A DNA stretch of 64,000 nt from Congeria kusceri (taxonomy: Eukaryota; Mollusca; Bivalvia; Myida; Dreissenidae): positions 300,001 to 364,000 of the forward strand of contig JAPFQT010000163.1 in assembly GCA_027627225.1 (NCBI GenBank), in the 5' to 3' direction. The notes under the pieces were generated by a model. That model searched no databases and was not told the DNA's origin. It saw nothing but the letters and a program-made list of their open reading frames with translations. Of the stretch, positions 50,020 to 61,276 are shown one piece after another. Numbering within the stretch: the stretch's first letter is position 1; each line of letters begins with the position of its first letter. A program made the translations under genes and the position numbers.

Positions 50020-51630
50020 TGCGTTAATTGAATATCACAAACGTAACCACGTGCTCTTTTGTGCAAAGCAAATACCGTTAAACACGATCGTACAAATAAA
50101 ACATATGGTACACTTGCATATTTATTTGTATGTGATTGACATGTACAAATATTATCGAGAAAATGCATGGTTTATTGTATTTCGCGAACATTACAGTGCG
50201 TGAAAATAGCCGGTTATACAGTAATTCACCTATAGTAAAATTTAACTAACATTTAGCATACCTGAATTGTCGGTTTCTTGTATTACCGAAATTCTGTGCC
50301 TAGTTACTCTGTTCAATATTACCTAAAATTAAATTCAAAACTTATCATACGTCTTACATGTAAGTTACTGCTATTTTAATGAAGTATATATACAGTACGT
50401 TCGGTTGCATATCAAATGACTCTATACATAAAACCATATTATTTAAATTTATTTAAATAACTTAACTATAACATGTTTCGTTCTGCACTTGTTTTGCATG
50501 TCTGTAATTGACATTGGCACATTACAATACAGCAGCAAAATAGTCCACATGGATAATTAACACATCGATTGAATAGGTCAATTGTGTCTTTCAAATATGT
50601 TTTAATAGTTCCTGTCCGCGGCATATGTAAGACACCAGAGCTAAAATAGATTGAACAATTAATAGTTCCTTGCTGTGTTGCCTTTATCATAATTGTCATC
50701 TCGACAAATATATAAATATAAATAGTAAATACATGTTTACCTACCTCTAATGATCGAAAAAACACCACACAAAGATGAGCAAGCAAATAAAATCATAAAA
50801 GTTTGCAAGTATTGTTGAAATGATACAATGCATTACAAATTGCACCCAGTCTCTAAAAAATCTTCGTTTCAATTATTGCACAATTACAATTAAAAGTCAG
50901 TCGCTTTTTTACTGGAATGTCGATTGGTTGAATTCAAATGACATCTGAAATATTATCAACCTTATATTTGGGGAAATTTTTATACATGTACATCATTTGT
51001 TTTTCTCGTACAAATCATTGGACATTGTCGTTTGTCCTATTACACAATTAAATTGTTCTTTAATTATTGTGCCAATAACATAATACATAATTTTAATTAC
51101 CCCTTCTATAAAACCCATAATCAGTCAAATGTTAGTTTCACAATATTTGAAACGGCAGTTTATAACACGTTGTAAATAAAGCGGCTGTTTGGGTAAGATA
51201 TGTGCACATTATTTCATTGTTAGACGAACTGGACGTGAAAGAGATAATACTTGTATGTGCTGTCAAACATTCGTGGCTATTTATTGTTCGTCTATGCTAT
51301 TTCAATGTAGCAATCTGCATGTTTACAATATAAATATGCTTTTTTTCTGTAACATAAGCATTGTGTAGTATTAACACATTTCATTTATATGATTAAAAGT
51401 ACATAGTTTGCTGTTAAATGCTGCTGAATGTTAAACGCCGTTATACGTGATAACTATTTTCTTACGCATATTCATGCACCGCTAGATGCTCTAACATTTA
51501 GTGAAATTTAATTAAATAAGTGTACTTCATGTTAAATAATATCAATACACGTATTGTTGATGTTTAAAAACTAAACATATTGGTTTCCTGTTGTTTTTTC
51601 GTGTTTAAACATTATTTTGAATCACTCCCG
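50020..51630. other. No gene recognised upstream of the microexon array
   Basis: Searched for leader, Ig or TM exons to match the array downstream; none was convincing. A minus-strand ORF at 50466-50786 has no clear domain. Confidence 0.4.
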
Positions 51631-51633
51631 CAG

Positions 51634-51684
51634 TCCTATCAATTAAACCTACCCAAAAGCTAAAGAGGAGACACGAGTACACGT
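51634..51684 (+). CDS. Candidate 51-nt exon, basic juxtamembrane-like peptide
   Basis: A strong acceptor (cctgttgttttttcg ... atcactcccgcag) and a consensus donor gtaagt bound 51 nt. Only one frame is open, phase 1-1, reading SIKPTQKLKRRHEYT. The KLKRR stretch resembles the basic segment after a membrane helix, comparable to FKRKK in the minus-strand TM exon, which also ends in phase 1. No upstream TM exon was found. Confidence 0.5.
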
Positions 51685-52475
51685 GTAAGTAAAATCCATT
51701 ATAATTTATCTAAGCAGCAGCATTTACACAACCATGTCGCTAGTTGAACGGTGCTAGAAATGCACCAATACAATTGGTGAGTTTGTTATTATTATAGAAC
51801 ATTTGGTTTTTCACTGCATACATTAATATCGCCTTAGTATTACAGATGCACCATATCCGAAATATTAAATGCTTTGTTCACAGTACACATGATATGACTA
51901 TTTAGTTGTAAGAATGTTTCGTTATTTACAATGCAATCCAAAATAAAGTTTAGAAGTAAGTGATGTGTAAAGGACCTCATATTGGCGTCTCAATATCATA
52001 TATATTTGAACATGGATATTCATAGACTTATGGTATAGGCATATAATAACGTGTCTATATATTAAGTGTCCGATCTACAAATATACAATATCTAAGTCCA
52101 CCAAAATGGTCTTAACATGCGCAACAAAATGTATTATGCAGTTGGGTAACACTTATGTTTCTTTGTTAATCATAAACAGAACCAAGCATTGTTTTAAAAT
52201 GCAACCGAGCACAAGAGTTATATTGAACAATCGGTAAATATGGTATTTACATGCAATGGGTCATCTAATAATTTACTATTTTACGTGTGTAAGTGTTTCT
52301 TCAACATCAGAGCAGTTAAAAAGACTCAATGTCTGATGCAACTTAAAAGACGTAACATATTGTGTTTAAAATCGCTGTACAATGATACTCGCTAACCAAT
52401 TGACAATATATCAGTTAAAGCTAAATTGTACGTAACCTCTGAGAACTCTCATTATTGTTTTGATTTAATATTTAG

Positions 52476-52517
52476 ATGGCAGACGAGGAAAGCGATCTAA
52501 TAGATTTTCCTGAAACG
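52476..52517 (+). CDS. Microexon, MADEESDLIDFPET
   Basis: Acceptor tttgatttaatatttag and donor gtaatt flank 42 nt, phase 0-0. The peptide MADEESDLIDFPET is strongly acidic. Its end (LIDFPET) aligns with PIDLSEK and YVDLSEK in exons at 57.3, 59.5 and 61.2 kb, so these look like diverged copies of one exon. The ATG could start translation, but the good acceptor favours an internal exon. Confidence 0.6.
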
Positions 52518-52939
52518 GTAATTATCATTATTATTCGTTCCGCTCTCTGCGACTTTCCAATAATACATTTTCAATTCATGTAATGTAACACATGCAATTA
52601 AATATTTAATCAGAAATCATGTATAAATCTTATTGATAATAAATCAAGTATGGGAAAATAGTAATGACATCCTTTAAGATTAACGGCTATAGAGTTATAC
52701 AAGACCATTATCATTGTGTAGTTCTCGATCCAAAATAAAAAGCATATTAAATAAATACATGCAAGCATACAATTTGTATATTATGGATTGTGGTAGTATA
52801 GCTTCTTGTGGATATTACAATAGTTGCGTGTATATTTGACGACAGTGTGAAACAAAGTTGTTCTCATGTATACGCCTTTACATGTTTTATTATACTGCCT
52901 ATCGCATAATTAGAGTAGCATTGTGTATTATTTAATCAG

Positions 52940-52975
52940 CAACATGAGAGCAAGCTGACCTGTGCGACAGCAGAG
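52940..52975 (+). CDS. Microexon, QHESKLTCATAE
   Basis: Acceptor tgtgtattatttaatcag and donor gtacta bound 36 nt in phase 0, encoding QHESKLTCATAE. Same size and phase as the next exon. Confidence 0.5.
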
Positions 52976-53339
52976 GTACTACTTATAAACACAATGTCCA
53001 GGAAGCATAATAATATGCAGTGCTGACTTATAAGTGATAAATGTATTTAAACCGGCCTTACATAAATTTACAGACTACATGTGTTTGGTTTGTTTGCTGT
53101 TTGTAAGGCAACATATTAAGGTTCAATAATGTCCTGGAAACAATGATTTACACATTATTACACTATGCCCAATGTATTGTATTAAGTATGTGTTTGATTG
53201 AGTTGAGTATACGTAAATTAATTACTTGACTGTTTTAAAATTAGCATAGTAAATCAACATGTTAATAACGTGTTTAATGGTTCGGCACTTATTGATATTG
53301 TTGTTTATATTACTATATTATATTATATTACTACAACAG

Positions 53340-53375
53340 GTCAAAGAGAACAAATCTCATACCGGACAAGTGGAG
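53340..53375 (+). CDS. Microexon, VKENKSHTGQVE
   Basis: Acceptor ttatattactacaacag and donor gtaaat bound 36 nt in phase 0, encoding VKENKSHTGQVE. Confidence 0.5.
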
Positions 53376-53658
53376 GTAAATAAGTGTCTTTTTATGTAGT
53401 CTATGCTTTGCGAGTAAACAGTTTGTTATATAATACCTAAATATACTTTAAAACACCGACTATAGACTCAAATGTAATATATTGGTGTGTTGTTTTTAAA
53501 CGAATTGGTATTAGCTGAACATACAACTTGCATTTTTGTAAAATGTATTCAAATTTATTTGAATGTAGTACATTGGCATATGTATTATAAACGATATGTT
53601 GATTAATAAAAACATGAAAGCATGCCGCACACAGTTATTTGTATTCTATGAAAATCAG

Positions 53659-53694
53659 GGCGAAGAGAATATGCAAATAACTGAGATGGAAAAG
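53659..53694 (+). pseudogene. Decayed microexon, GEENMQITEMEK, donor lost
   Basis: Acceptor-like tgtattctatgaaaatcag is followed by 36 nt in phase 0 encoding GEENMQITEMEK. The position where gt is expected reads atataa, so the donor appears mutated. If read through, a TAA follows one codon later, so it could also serve as a short terminal exon. Confidence 0.4.
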
Positions 53695-53789
53695 ATATAA
53701 AAAAACAACAACATCTTGTTTAGCATGCACCTACACTGCTTAAATATGTTTGTGCTTTGTAACTAAATCGCATTTGTGTTGTTAATGTT

Positions 53790-53945
53790 ATAATAAGTAA
53801 GCTACCATTTTGCGGTACAATTTTGAATTTGGAATGTGTTTAACATTAATGAAATTACCGGAAGTTTATAATAATTAAGCTACCATTTCGCGGTACAATT
53901 TTGAATTAGCAATGTGTTTAACATTAATGGAATTACAGGAATGTT
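53790..53945. repeat. Two tandem copies of a roughly 78-bp unit
   Basis: The block aagctaccatttngcggtac followed by aattttgaatt, aatgtgtttaacattaatg and aattac-gga occurs twice in direct succession with about ten differences. It lies within an intron of the candidate locus. Confidence 0.85.
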
Positions 53946-54526
53946 AACCTCATTTACTTAGAATTGATGTGGTGTGTAATTGATGTGATCAGATTTTAAA
54001 GTGGACATACTGCAAACTGTTAACATTCTTGCATTAATTGGTTTTTAATCGAATATCTGGAAGAAGACATTGATCTACGTGTTTTATATCGCAAAATGCA
54101 ATGTGTTTCGCACATGATCTATGATACCTATTAGGGGCGCAATATTACTTTTTATTTCGATAACCATTGCAAATTTAGATAAATTTGTAGAGATCTGCAG
54201 TATGACAGCTTTAACATATTGCAGCTTTGAAATGTTTCAATATCGATTTATACCCTTGTTTTAAATATCATTTTGCTACGATTGTGTTCAGAAAATAATT
54301 ATATTAATATGGTCCTACGTGTAACCAATGTATGTGTCGCAGGGTAGATAATACTAATTTGTCTGGAAAGCAACATATGTTGATTTGTATAATAGTTCAC
54401 CTGCATTGTACTTGTAGGGTATGTATTGGTAAGATATCTAAACTGTTGTATCATTTAATTAATTGCTTACACTGCAAAGTATCATTTGGTGGAGGTTATT
54501 TAAAAAACAACAACATTCCAGTAGTA

Positions 54527-54832
54527 TAAAAAGGTAAAGGAAAGGTAAAGGATAGGTTTATAGTCTGATATTGATATACATCTTCAGCCGACTTTTACAT
54601 TTACCCCCCGATCACTGGGTCACAAGTCGTCCGTTAACACTCGGCGCAGAATGCAGCCACGGCACATTGGCTTATTTCCCTCACAGGTACCGTTTATACA
54701 CCTGGGTGGAGATAAATTGCTTGCCCAGAAAATGTCCAGTGGTCTGGGCTGGATTCAAACTAGGGATCTCACGATCTCAAAGCCAGCGTCCTACCACTAG
54801 ACCACTGCTCCCACTATATGTGATGCCCAGTG
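54527..54832 (-). mobile_element. tRNA-derived SINE, complete, with target-site duplication
   Basis: On the minus strand the head near 54812-54735 contains A-box TGGTCTAGTGG and B-box AGTTTGAATCC. The body contains a conserved-looking gcttgcccag / tctccacccaggtg... segment (plus strand tacacctgggtggagataaa, near 54697) like the central domains of mollusc SINEs. The tail is a simple (ctttac)n run, seen on the plus strand as aaggtaaaggaaaggtaaag. Direct repeats ccagtagta at 54518-54526 and 54833-54841 fit a target duplication. The 103-codon plus-strand ORF here is incidental. Confidence 0.85.
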
Positions 54833-55780
54833 CCAGTAGTAATATAGCTCTTCAAGGCTTAAAATTAGTAACGTTCTTATGACTGTTTATATTTTGATTC
54901 AGTGTATTAAATATGCCAGACTGATTTTCAAATAGTACAAACATAATATAAAACTGGTATTTGCATTTCAGTACTAAGTATATTAGAGAATTTATAAGGA
55001 GCATTATAAACACATTCCTTGTTTTCTTTTAATGCATTCATAACCGCATATTCATGTGTGTGTCATAAAACGCAAGGTATTTTGAAAAGTTTTATAGTGT
55101 GTCGTCCCAAAAAGCACACTGTGACTTCCATTATATAATCATTACGAATGCATTGATACGAATTTGCTTAATTTACGTGTTTATTTTCGATTTATGTTAG
55201 TGTCTTAAGTCCATTTGCATATTATTCTTATTCCTAAAATATACCAGTAAATACACATTGGTAATACTTTTGGCTAAACAATTGTTTATCAGTGTATTCG
55301 GCTTTTCGGAATAATGCATGTTATCATAATGTACATTTTAAATCAATGCGCTATGTTGTGGTTCTTCATGTCTTGATAATTACAGCACCTTATAAAGGTT
55401 GACCCCAGTTTTAATATGTGTTTATATTGTGTGTTGTGTTGTGCGTAGTGTCCTGTATTGTATAGACAAATGGTCACTTGCCTCAAATAATTGACTAACG
55501 GATGTTTATAAGGGGTTCTCTTCTAGTTATGTCTCTGGAGTTTCATTATAATTATTTTTATATTGAATACAATTTAAGTACGTTATGGATGATTTTTTTT
55601 CTTATATGTTTAGTGATCATTATTGAATCACATTTTTTCTATAAATACGATGAATAAGTTTCAAACTTATTAAAGGGTTCGCAAACAACTATTTTAGGGT
55701 TTTTCTATTTACAAAAACACTCATAATACAGTTATACGTATTTCCAATTAATGTACACACACAGTTTAACTGAGTTTCAG

Positions 55781-55801
55781 GTGTACCCTAAATGGTCCAA
55801 G
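55781..55801 (+). CDS. Microexon of 21 nt, VYPKWSK
   Basis: Acceptor acacagtttaactgagtttcag and donor gtaaaa bound 21 nt in phase 0 encoding VYPKWSK. The splice sites are good, but the exon is short enough that chance must be considered. Confidence 0.4.
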
Positions 55802-55978
55802 GTAAAAGTAAATGATTGTATAGTATTGCCTGGTTACATAGTACATGTTACAATGAAATGTTCATTTCATCCTGTCCATACGCGGTAACGTTTGATGGTG
55901 ACATTTTATGCAATACATTAAGTTCAGTCAGTAAAATTTAAAATTATATAGTGTATTTATATTTATAACAAACTATCG

Positions 55979-56009
55979 GGAATCCAGTAATGTTGAGCTT
56001 TTCGAAAAG
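55979..56009 (+). pseudogene. Decayed copy of the DLSEK-type exon
   Basis: The segment aatgttgagcttttcgaaaa followed by ggtcgtac aligns with catgttgaactttccgaaaa|ggtagtac at 59.1 kb. In the matching frame it reads SSNVELFEK. The acceptor is not clear and the donor is gtcgta. The intron sequence downstream shares a few blocks (gtacatctg, cagttatta) with the later copies. It appears to be the oldest of three copies. Confidence 0.5.
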
Positions 56010-57129
56010 GTCGTACATACGTACATCTGTCGATATTTAGTTTTGATTTTATGTGCACACCCATAATATATAGGTCGATGTTTCACAGTTATTACAGCTT
56101 TTAATTAATTTAGGTTTCTTCATTTTGAAGCTTAATGCCAATTTATCCACCGCTACATGTTTAAAAAATGACTGAATTAAGGTGCATACTCTGTGAAGAC
56201 ATTAACAATCTAATGTTGTCATTCACTTCAGATTTTAACTAACCGACGACCACATAATTGTGTATGCTCGTACAAAACATTGAACATAGTCATTGTTCGT
56301 ATTTGCAACAAGATGCGTTCTATATGTGTGGCGTTAACAACAAAATAACTGTTTAAATTATTATTCTATAAAACAAGCACATGTTTATCACATACTGTAC
56401 CTTGTGTTCATTGTAAGACAGCAATTAACAATATTTTTTATTTTACACGTGTGTAAGATAACATTTAGGGCGTTTTCATTGGCTCCATAGTCTTTGACTG
56501 ACCATTGAATGACATTATTTTGGTGAACTGACATCGTCACCATGAAATAACGTCAACTTATACCAACTTATTTTGGTAAAATCAGAAGGGGTTTATTGCG
56601 TGCAAAAGCAATTGATAAATGATCTGACACTCGTTGTCATTTCATGCCATATTCAATTAAACTCGTCCAGGAAATTCTTTAGTAAGCGAGCATTTGACAA
56701 AATTCCTGAACTCGTTTAATAAAATCTGCTATGAAATGACAACTCGTGCCAGAACCTATATGTATAATTCACTTAACAATACAACGGTTTTAATAGCACG
56801 TTGAAAAAAAGCTGTTGTTTGCATATAGCGATTTTCATAGAACTGTTTTTGTATTTGAATTGGAAGTGGAAGAGGTACATGTTTGATATGCTTCCTTTTA
56901 ATTGTACATGAAAATATTTGGCTATAAAACGTATCTTATTATGATTATGTTTGACACAGTAGAGGGTCTAATACTGTGATATTCTGACATGAGTGTTCGA
57001 ATTAATAAGTTTACATATACTGCTTGAATATAATCGTTTTGGTCCAACATATTTAATGCAGATATATGCAAAATTGTTAATTTGCATCTTAACTTGTACT
57101 GAGATGTGTTTTTTTGTATGTTTTAACAG

Positions 57130-57195
57130 AAGGGCGAACCACTCCTGTCAGATTTAATTATGCATACAAGTGATGAGGAATAGCCAACTACAATG
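57130..57195 (+). pseudogene. Cassette exon a, copy 1 (stop codon inside)
   Basis: Acceptor gtatgttttaacag and donor gtatga flank 66 nt. The phase-0 frame reads KGEPLLSDLIMHTSDEE, then TAG, then PTTM. Copy 2 has GAA in place of the TAG, so the stop is probably a later mutation, or it makes this an alternative terminal exon. Confidence 0.5.
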
Positions 57196-57341
57196 GTATG
57201 ACAATATCTTATTTTAAAATGATAATAAACGTTTTAAAAACTGTAGATATAGATATTATATAGATAGAAAGATATAGCATTTCAATCTCTGTTATGTACC
57301 TTTTTTGAACTAAAGTTAGTTCTTTGCTTGCATTATAACAG

Positions 57342-57380
57342 ACACGGACAGAAGACAATCCAATAGATCTTTCCGAAAAG
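57342..57380 (+). CDS. Cassette exon b, copy 1 (TRTEDNPIDLSEK)
   Basis: Acceptor ttgcttgcattataacag and donor gtaatt bound 39 nt in phase 0, encoding TRTEDNPIDLSEK. It differs from copy 2 at one residue, far less than the introns around it. Confidence 0.6.
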
Positions 57381-58783
57381 GTAATTGTCTTTTTTATATA
57401 CCTAAGGACTTTCCGAAGAGCTGATTTCGGAGCGTTTGCTCCAATATTACCTATACTAGAAGAGTAGAACAATACTTATAAACGAAACATGCTTTCATTA
57501 TATAACAATCATGGTGCAATTGCATTTAAATCCATAAAAATAAAACGCATCTTGTGCCTTTTTATTCAGTTGGTTTTGTTTTGTTGTTTTTGAGTTAAAA
57601 AACCAAAGAAAAACAACAACAACAACAACATGAATAATCTTCTTGTAATGAACATATCGAATAACTCACGATCAAGTAGAACTTAAAGTTATAATTTGAA
57701 GCCCGGTTTTGTTTCAAACACGCCAGTGTTCATTAACAGCAAACTATTATGGACAAACATAATTGAACTGACCAGGAACAAGATATTCGTCAAGCTTGTG
57801 AGACGAAAAGGCACTTTCATTTTATAACTGAAGATGATTGGTGGATATAGCAAGCCAACTATTCATGTGAATAGAAAATATTCATCGTACCCAGTCACTT
57901 CGCCTTAGCAGTAGCAGTAGCATTCTTTGTTTCCGTCTTAAAACTTTGTCTTTTCAATTTTGGCCCAACATTTTATATTTAAAAAATCAATATAATTAGT
58001 CATTGATTCCGGATTGTTCGTTATTATATCCACCGAAATGCATTAAAAACGATGCTGGTAAAAGTTCACGAACTCCATACTCGTCAGTGTTTGAAAGTTA
58101 ATGTACTCGTATGATTTGAGACATTAATGAAAACACATGCAGGTCCACGGATTACAAAGGTGTTTGTTAAAAGCCTGACATACGTTCACAAATAACAATA
58201 CAATACTATTCAAATACATGCTATCTTTTAGATTGGCATTATAATCCTTTTCCAGTTGATTATAGATGGTTGTGAATTTTTTGGAACGAGGAGAAACACA
58301 CGGCTAAATATAAATCAAAGTACTGAAAGCAACTAATCATCTTAAATATTATAATTTACACAACAAATCGGATACATTTAATTTTAGGTAAGTGATAATA
58401 AAAGAACATGTTTGACATGCTTAGCACGAAATAAAAATGCACACTCGCTAAGGTTCGTGCTTCTCATTTTCGTAGCTTCGCACGATTAACTTTATCTTTA
58501 CTCAATGCACACCTAATATTCGATATATTCATATCGTGAGGTCTAGGTTATAGTCTGAACGGTACTGGTGGGTTGTTGTTTGTATAGCAAACACATGCAC
58601 CTGTAATAACGTCTTGACACACCATGTATATTTATAAATATAATTTTAAGACTAACATTTTAAATGCGCCCAATATGCTATCAAAGTAACACGCAATACA
58701 TACTGAGTTGCGTTCAATTAAATATATAACATGAAGGTGTTAAAATACCGATTTATTTGACGTGTTAACAACTCTCACTGTAG

Positions 58784-58825
58784 AACACACCAAATCAAAG
58801 CGAACCCAATGATTTTTCCGGCAAG
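58784..58825 (+). CDS. Cassette exon d, copy 1 (NTPNQSEPNDFSGK)
   Basis: A good acceptor (gttaacaactctcactgtag, with a branch-like ttaac) and donor gttata bound 42 nt in phase 0 encoding NTPNQSEPNDFSGK. The ending NDFSGK resembles the IDLSEK ending of exon b. Confidence 0.55.
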
Positions 58826-58976
58826 GTTATACATTATTTTAGCCATAGTGTAACATGTATGCATAATAAAATTACGCGAAGTTTCAAACGATTTCGACAC
58901 GTGTACTCTAATATGACACAATATAAAATGATGATTGCATATTTGTGTTTGGTTTAATTATTTAGGCTATACTTGA

Positions 58977-59002
58977 ATGAACACTTACATGTAAGTGTTC
59001 AT
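58977..59002. repeat. Perfect 26-bp palindrome
   Basis: The arm atgaacacttaca is followed directly by its reverse complement tgtaagtgttcat. The copy in unit 2 (near 61131) has one base changed, giving a slightly broken palindrome. It lies in the intron before exon c. Confidence 0.9.
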
Positions 59003-59078
59003 ACGTATTTAGCTATGGATGTGTAATATATTCGGTACAGTCGGTGCCATAAAAATGTAATCCCTGTTTGTATTTTAG

Positions 59079-59120
59079 ACCAAAAGCGCATAAAACACTC
59101 ATGTTGAACTTTCCGAAAAG
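59079..59120 (+). pseudogene. Cassette exon c, copy 1 (stop codon, Tyr lost)
   Basis: Acceptor gtttgtattttag and donor gtagta bound 42 nt. Phase 0 reads TKSA, TAA, NTHVELSEK. Copy 2 has GAA for the TAA and Tyr for His. The splice sites are intact although the frame is not. Confidence 0.55.
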
Positions 59121-59349
59121 GTAGTACGCAAGTAAATCTGAATAGTTTTTATTTAATGTGCAAAATCATATAATTTGTTAATAACTGGTATACAGTTATC
59201 ATACATTTATTTCATGTTGGTGGTTGTGTAGCGTACTGCCCCAGTACTCCGTTTCCATTTTTCGATAAGTTATGCTTGGATTTAGGTACATAGAGTGTAA
59301 ACAAATTTCATCTTAGCTTGTGCTGGGATGTGTTTTATTGTTTTAACAG

Positions 59350-59418
59350 CAGAGCGAACAACTCCTGTCACATTTAATCATCGCGCATACACATGATGAG
59401 GAAGAACCGAATACAATG
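59350..59418 (+). CDS. Cassette exon a, copy 2
   Basis: Acceptor tattgttttaacag and donor gtatgt (better than in copy 1) bound 69 nt in phase 0, encoding QSEQLLSHLIIAHTHDEEE followed by PNTM. One codon longer than copy 1 and free of stops. Confidence 0.6.
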
Positions 59419-59531
59419 GTATGTAAAACATTTTATTTTGAAACGAAGATAAACGTTTTAAAAACTATTGGAGATATAGCATTTGAATATTTGCTATGTA
59501 CCATTTTAGTTTTCTGCTTGCATTATAATAG

Positions 59532-59570
59532 ACTCAGACAGAAGACAATCCAATAGATCTTTCCGAAAAG
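59532..59570 (+). CDS. Cassette exon b, copy 2 (TQTEDNPIDLSEK)
   Basis: Acceptor tgcttgcattataatag and donor gttatg bound 39 nt in phase 0, encoding TQTEDNPIDLSEK. Confidence 0.6.
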
Positions 59571-60943
59571 GTTATGTCCTTTTTTATATACCTAAGGACT
59601 TTCTGAAGAGCTGATTGCATTTGCTCCAATGTTACCGATACTATAAAATAATATAATAATACTGATAATTGAACTATGCTTTGACTACATATATACTAAT
59701 TATGAGGAGATTCGATTTAAATCCATTTAAAAATAACTAACATTGATCCTTTTTATTCAGTTCATGGTCATTGTAGTTTTCGAGTCGAAAACCAAAAAAA
59801 AAAAAGAAAAAAAAAGCAGACTAATCTTCTTGTAATGAATATGTCGCATACTTATACAGTAGTTCAAATTAAAGTTATAACACGAAGCCCCTGTTTTCAA
59901 ACACGTTTTAATTAACAGCAAACCATTTGAGACAAACATAATTGCACTCACCAGGAACAAGATATTCATCAAGCTTGTGGGACTATAAAGGCACTTTCAT
60001 TTTATAATTATTGACGATGATGCATGGATATAGCAAGCCAACTATTTATGTCAATAGAAAATGTTTATACCATCCAGTCCCTTCGCATTAGCACTCGCAG
60101 CAACATTCTTTTTTCCGTCTTCAAACAAGTTTGGCCCAACATTTAATATTAAAATACTTCAATATAATTAGTCAGTGATTCCGGATTTTTCGTTATAATA
60201 ACCGCCGAAATGCATTAAAAACGATACAGGTAAAATCAACGAGCTCGATACTAGTCAGTGTTTGAAAGTTAAAGAACCGGTATGTTATACGACACAGTTG
60301 GAAAAAAGAAGGTCCACTGATTAAACATTTATTTGTTAAAAGCCTGATACATGCGTTCACAAATAATAATACAATCATATTCAAATACATGTTATATTTT
60401 TGATTAGCATTATATTCCTTTTTCAGTTGATAATTGATAGTTGTGTATTTTTTGGAACGCGGAGAAACACATGGCTAAATATAAATCAGAGTACTGAAAT
60501 CAATAAATCAGTGTAAATATTATAAATTACTTAAAGATTCGGATAAATATAATTTTTATGTAAGTGGTGGAAAAAGATCAGTCTTATCATGCTTAGCACG
60601 AAAAATAAAAAATAAATCTCCAAGGCTTGTGTTTCTCATTCATGGTCTAAGCCTCGCACGATTAACTTTATCTTTACTCAATACCAAGCTTATATTCGCT
60701 ATATTCATATCGTGAGGTCTAGGTTACTGGTGGGTTGCTGTTTGCAAAGCATATACATGCACCTGTAATAACGTCTGTACACACCATGTTTATTCATTAA
60801 AATCATTATAAGACTACCATTCTAAATGCGCCCAACATTCTATCAAAGTAACACGCAATACATAATGAGTTGTGTTCAATTAAATAGATAACATGACGGT
60901 GTTAAAACCGATTTATTTGACGTGTTAATAACTCTCATTGTAG

Positions 60944-60985
60944 AACACACCAATTCAACGCGAGAACAATGATTATTCCGGCAAG
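60944..60985 (+). CDS. Cassette exon d, copy 2 (NTPIQRENNDYSGK)
   Basis: Acceptor gttaataactctcattgtag and donor gttata bound 42 nt in phase 0, encoding NTPIQRENNDYSGK. The Phe of copy 1 is Tyr here, which would add a possible phosphorylation site. Confidence 0.55.
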
Positions 60986-61234
60986 GTTATACATTATTTT
61001 AGCCATATCGCAACATGTGTGCACAATTAAATTACGCAATGTTTTAAAAGATTTCGACACGTGTACTATACTATGACACAATATAAAGCATATTTGTGCT
61101 TGGCTTAATGATACAGGCTACACTTGAATGAACACTTACATGTATGTGTTCATACGTATTTAGCTTTTGGATGTGTAATATATATTCGCTACAGTCGGTG
61201 TAGTATATATATGCAATCTCTGTTTGCATTGTAG

Positions 61235-61276
61235 ACCAACAGCGAAGAAACCGCTTATGTTGATCTTTCCGAAAAG
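61235..61276 (+). CDS. Cassette exon c, copy 2 (TNSEETAYVDLSEK)
   Basis: Acceptor ctgtttgcattgtag and donor gtagta bound 42 nt in phase 0, encoding TNSEETAYVDLSEK. TAYVDL matches the T-x-Y-x-x-L layout close to immunoreceptor tyrosine motifs (ITSM is TxYxx[VI]). Whether it signals is unknown. Confidence 0.6.

Larger units (their letters stand above)
57080..59315 (+). repeat. Tandem segmental duplication, unit 1
   Basis: About 2.2 kb aligning end to end with 59316-61473, including four exons and introns. Matching exon starts are 57130/59350, 57342/59532, 58784/60944 and 59079/61235. Intron differences and indels of tens of bases show the event is old. Confidence 0.9.

Noticed and set aside
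53653..53705. AT-AC (U12-type) intron start after GEENMQITEMEK
   Set aside because: The sequence atataaaaaa does not match the U12 donor consensus; donor decay is simpler.
56841..56874. Possible 34-nt plus-strand exon ending GAAGAG|gtacat
   Set aside because: Its length is not a multiple of three and phase 0 hits a stop, unlike the rest of the array.
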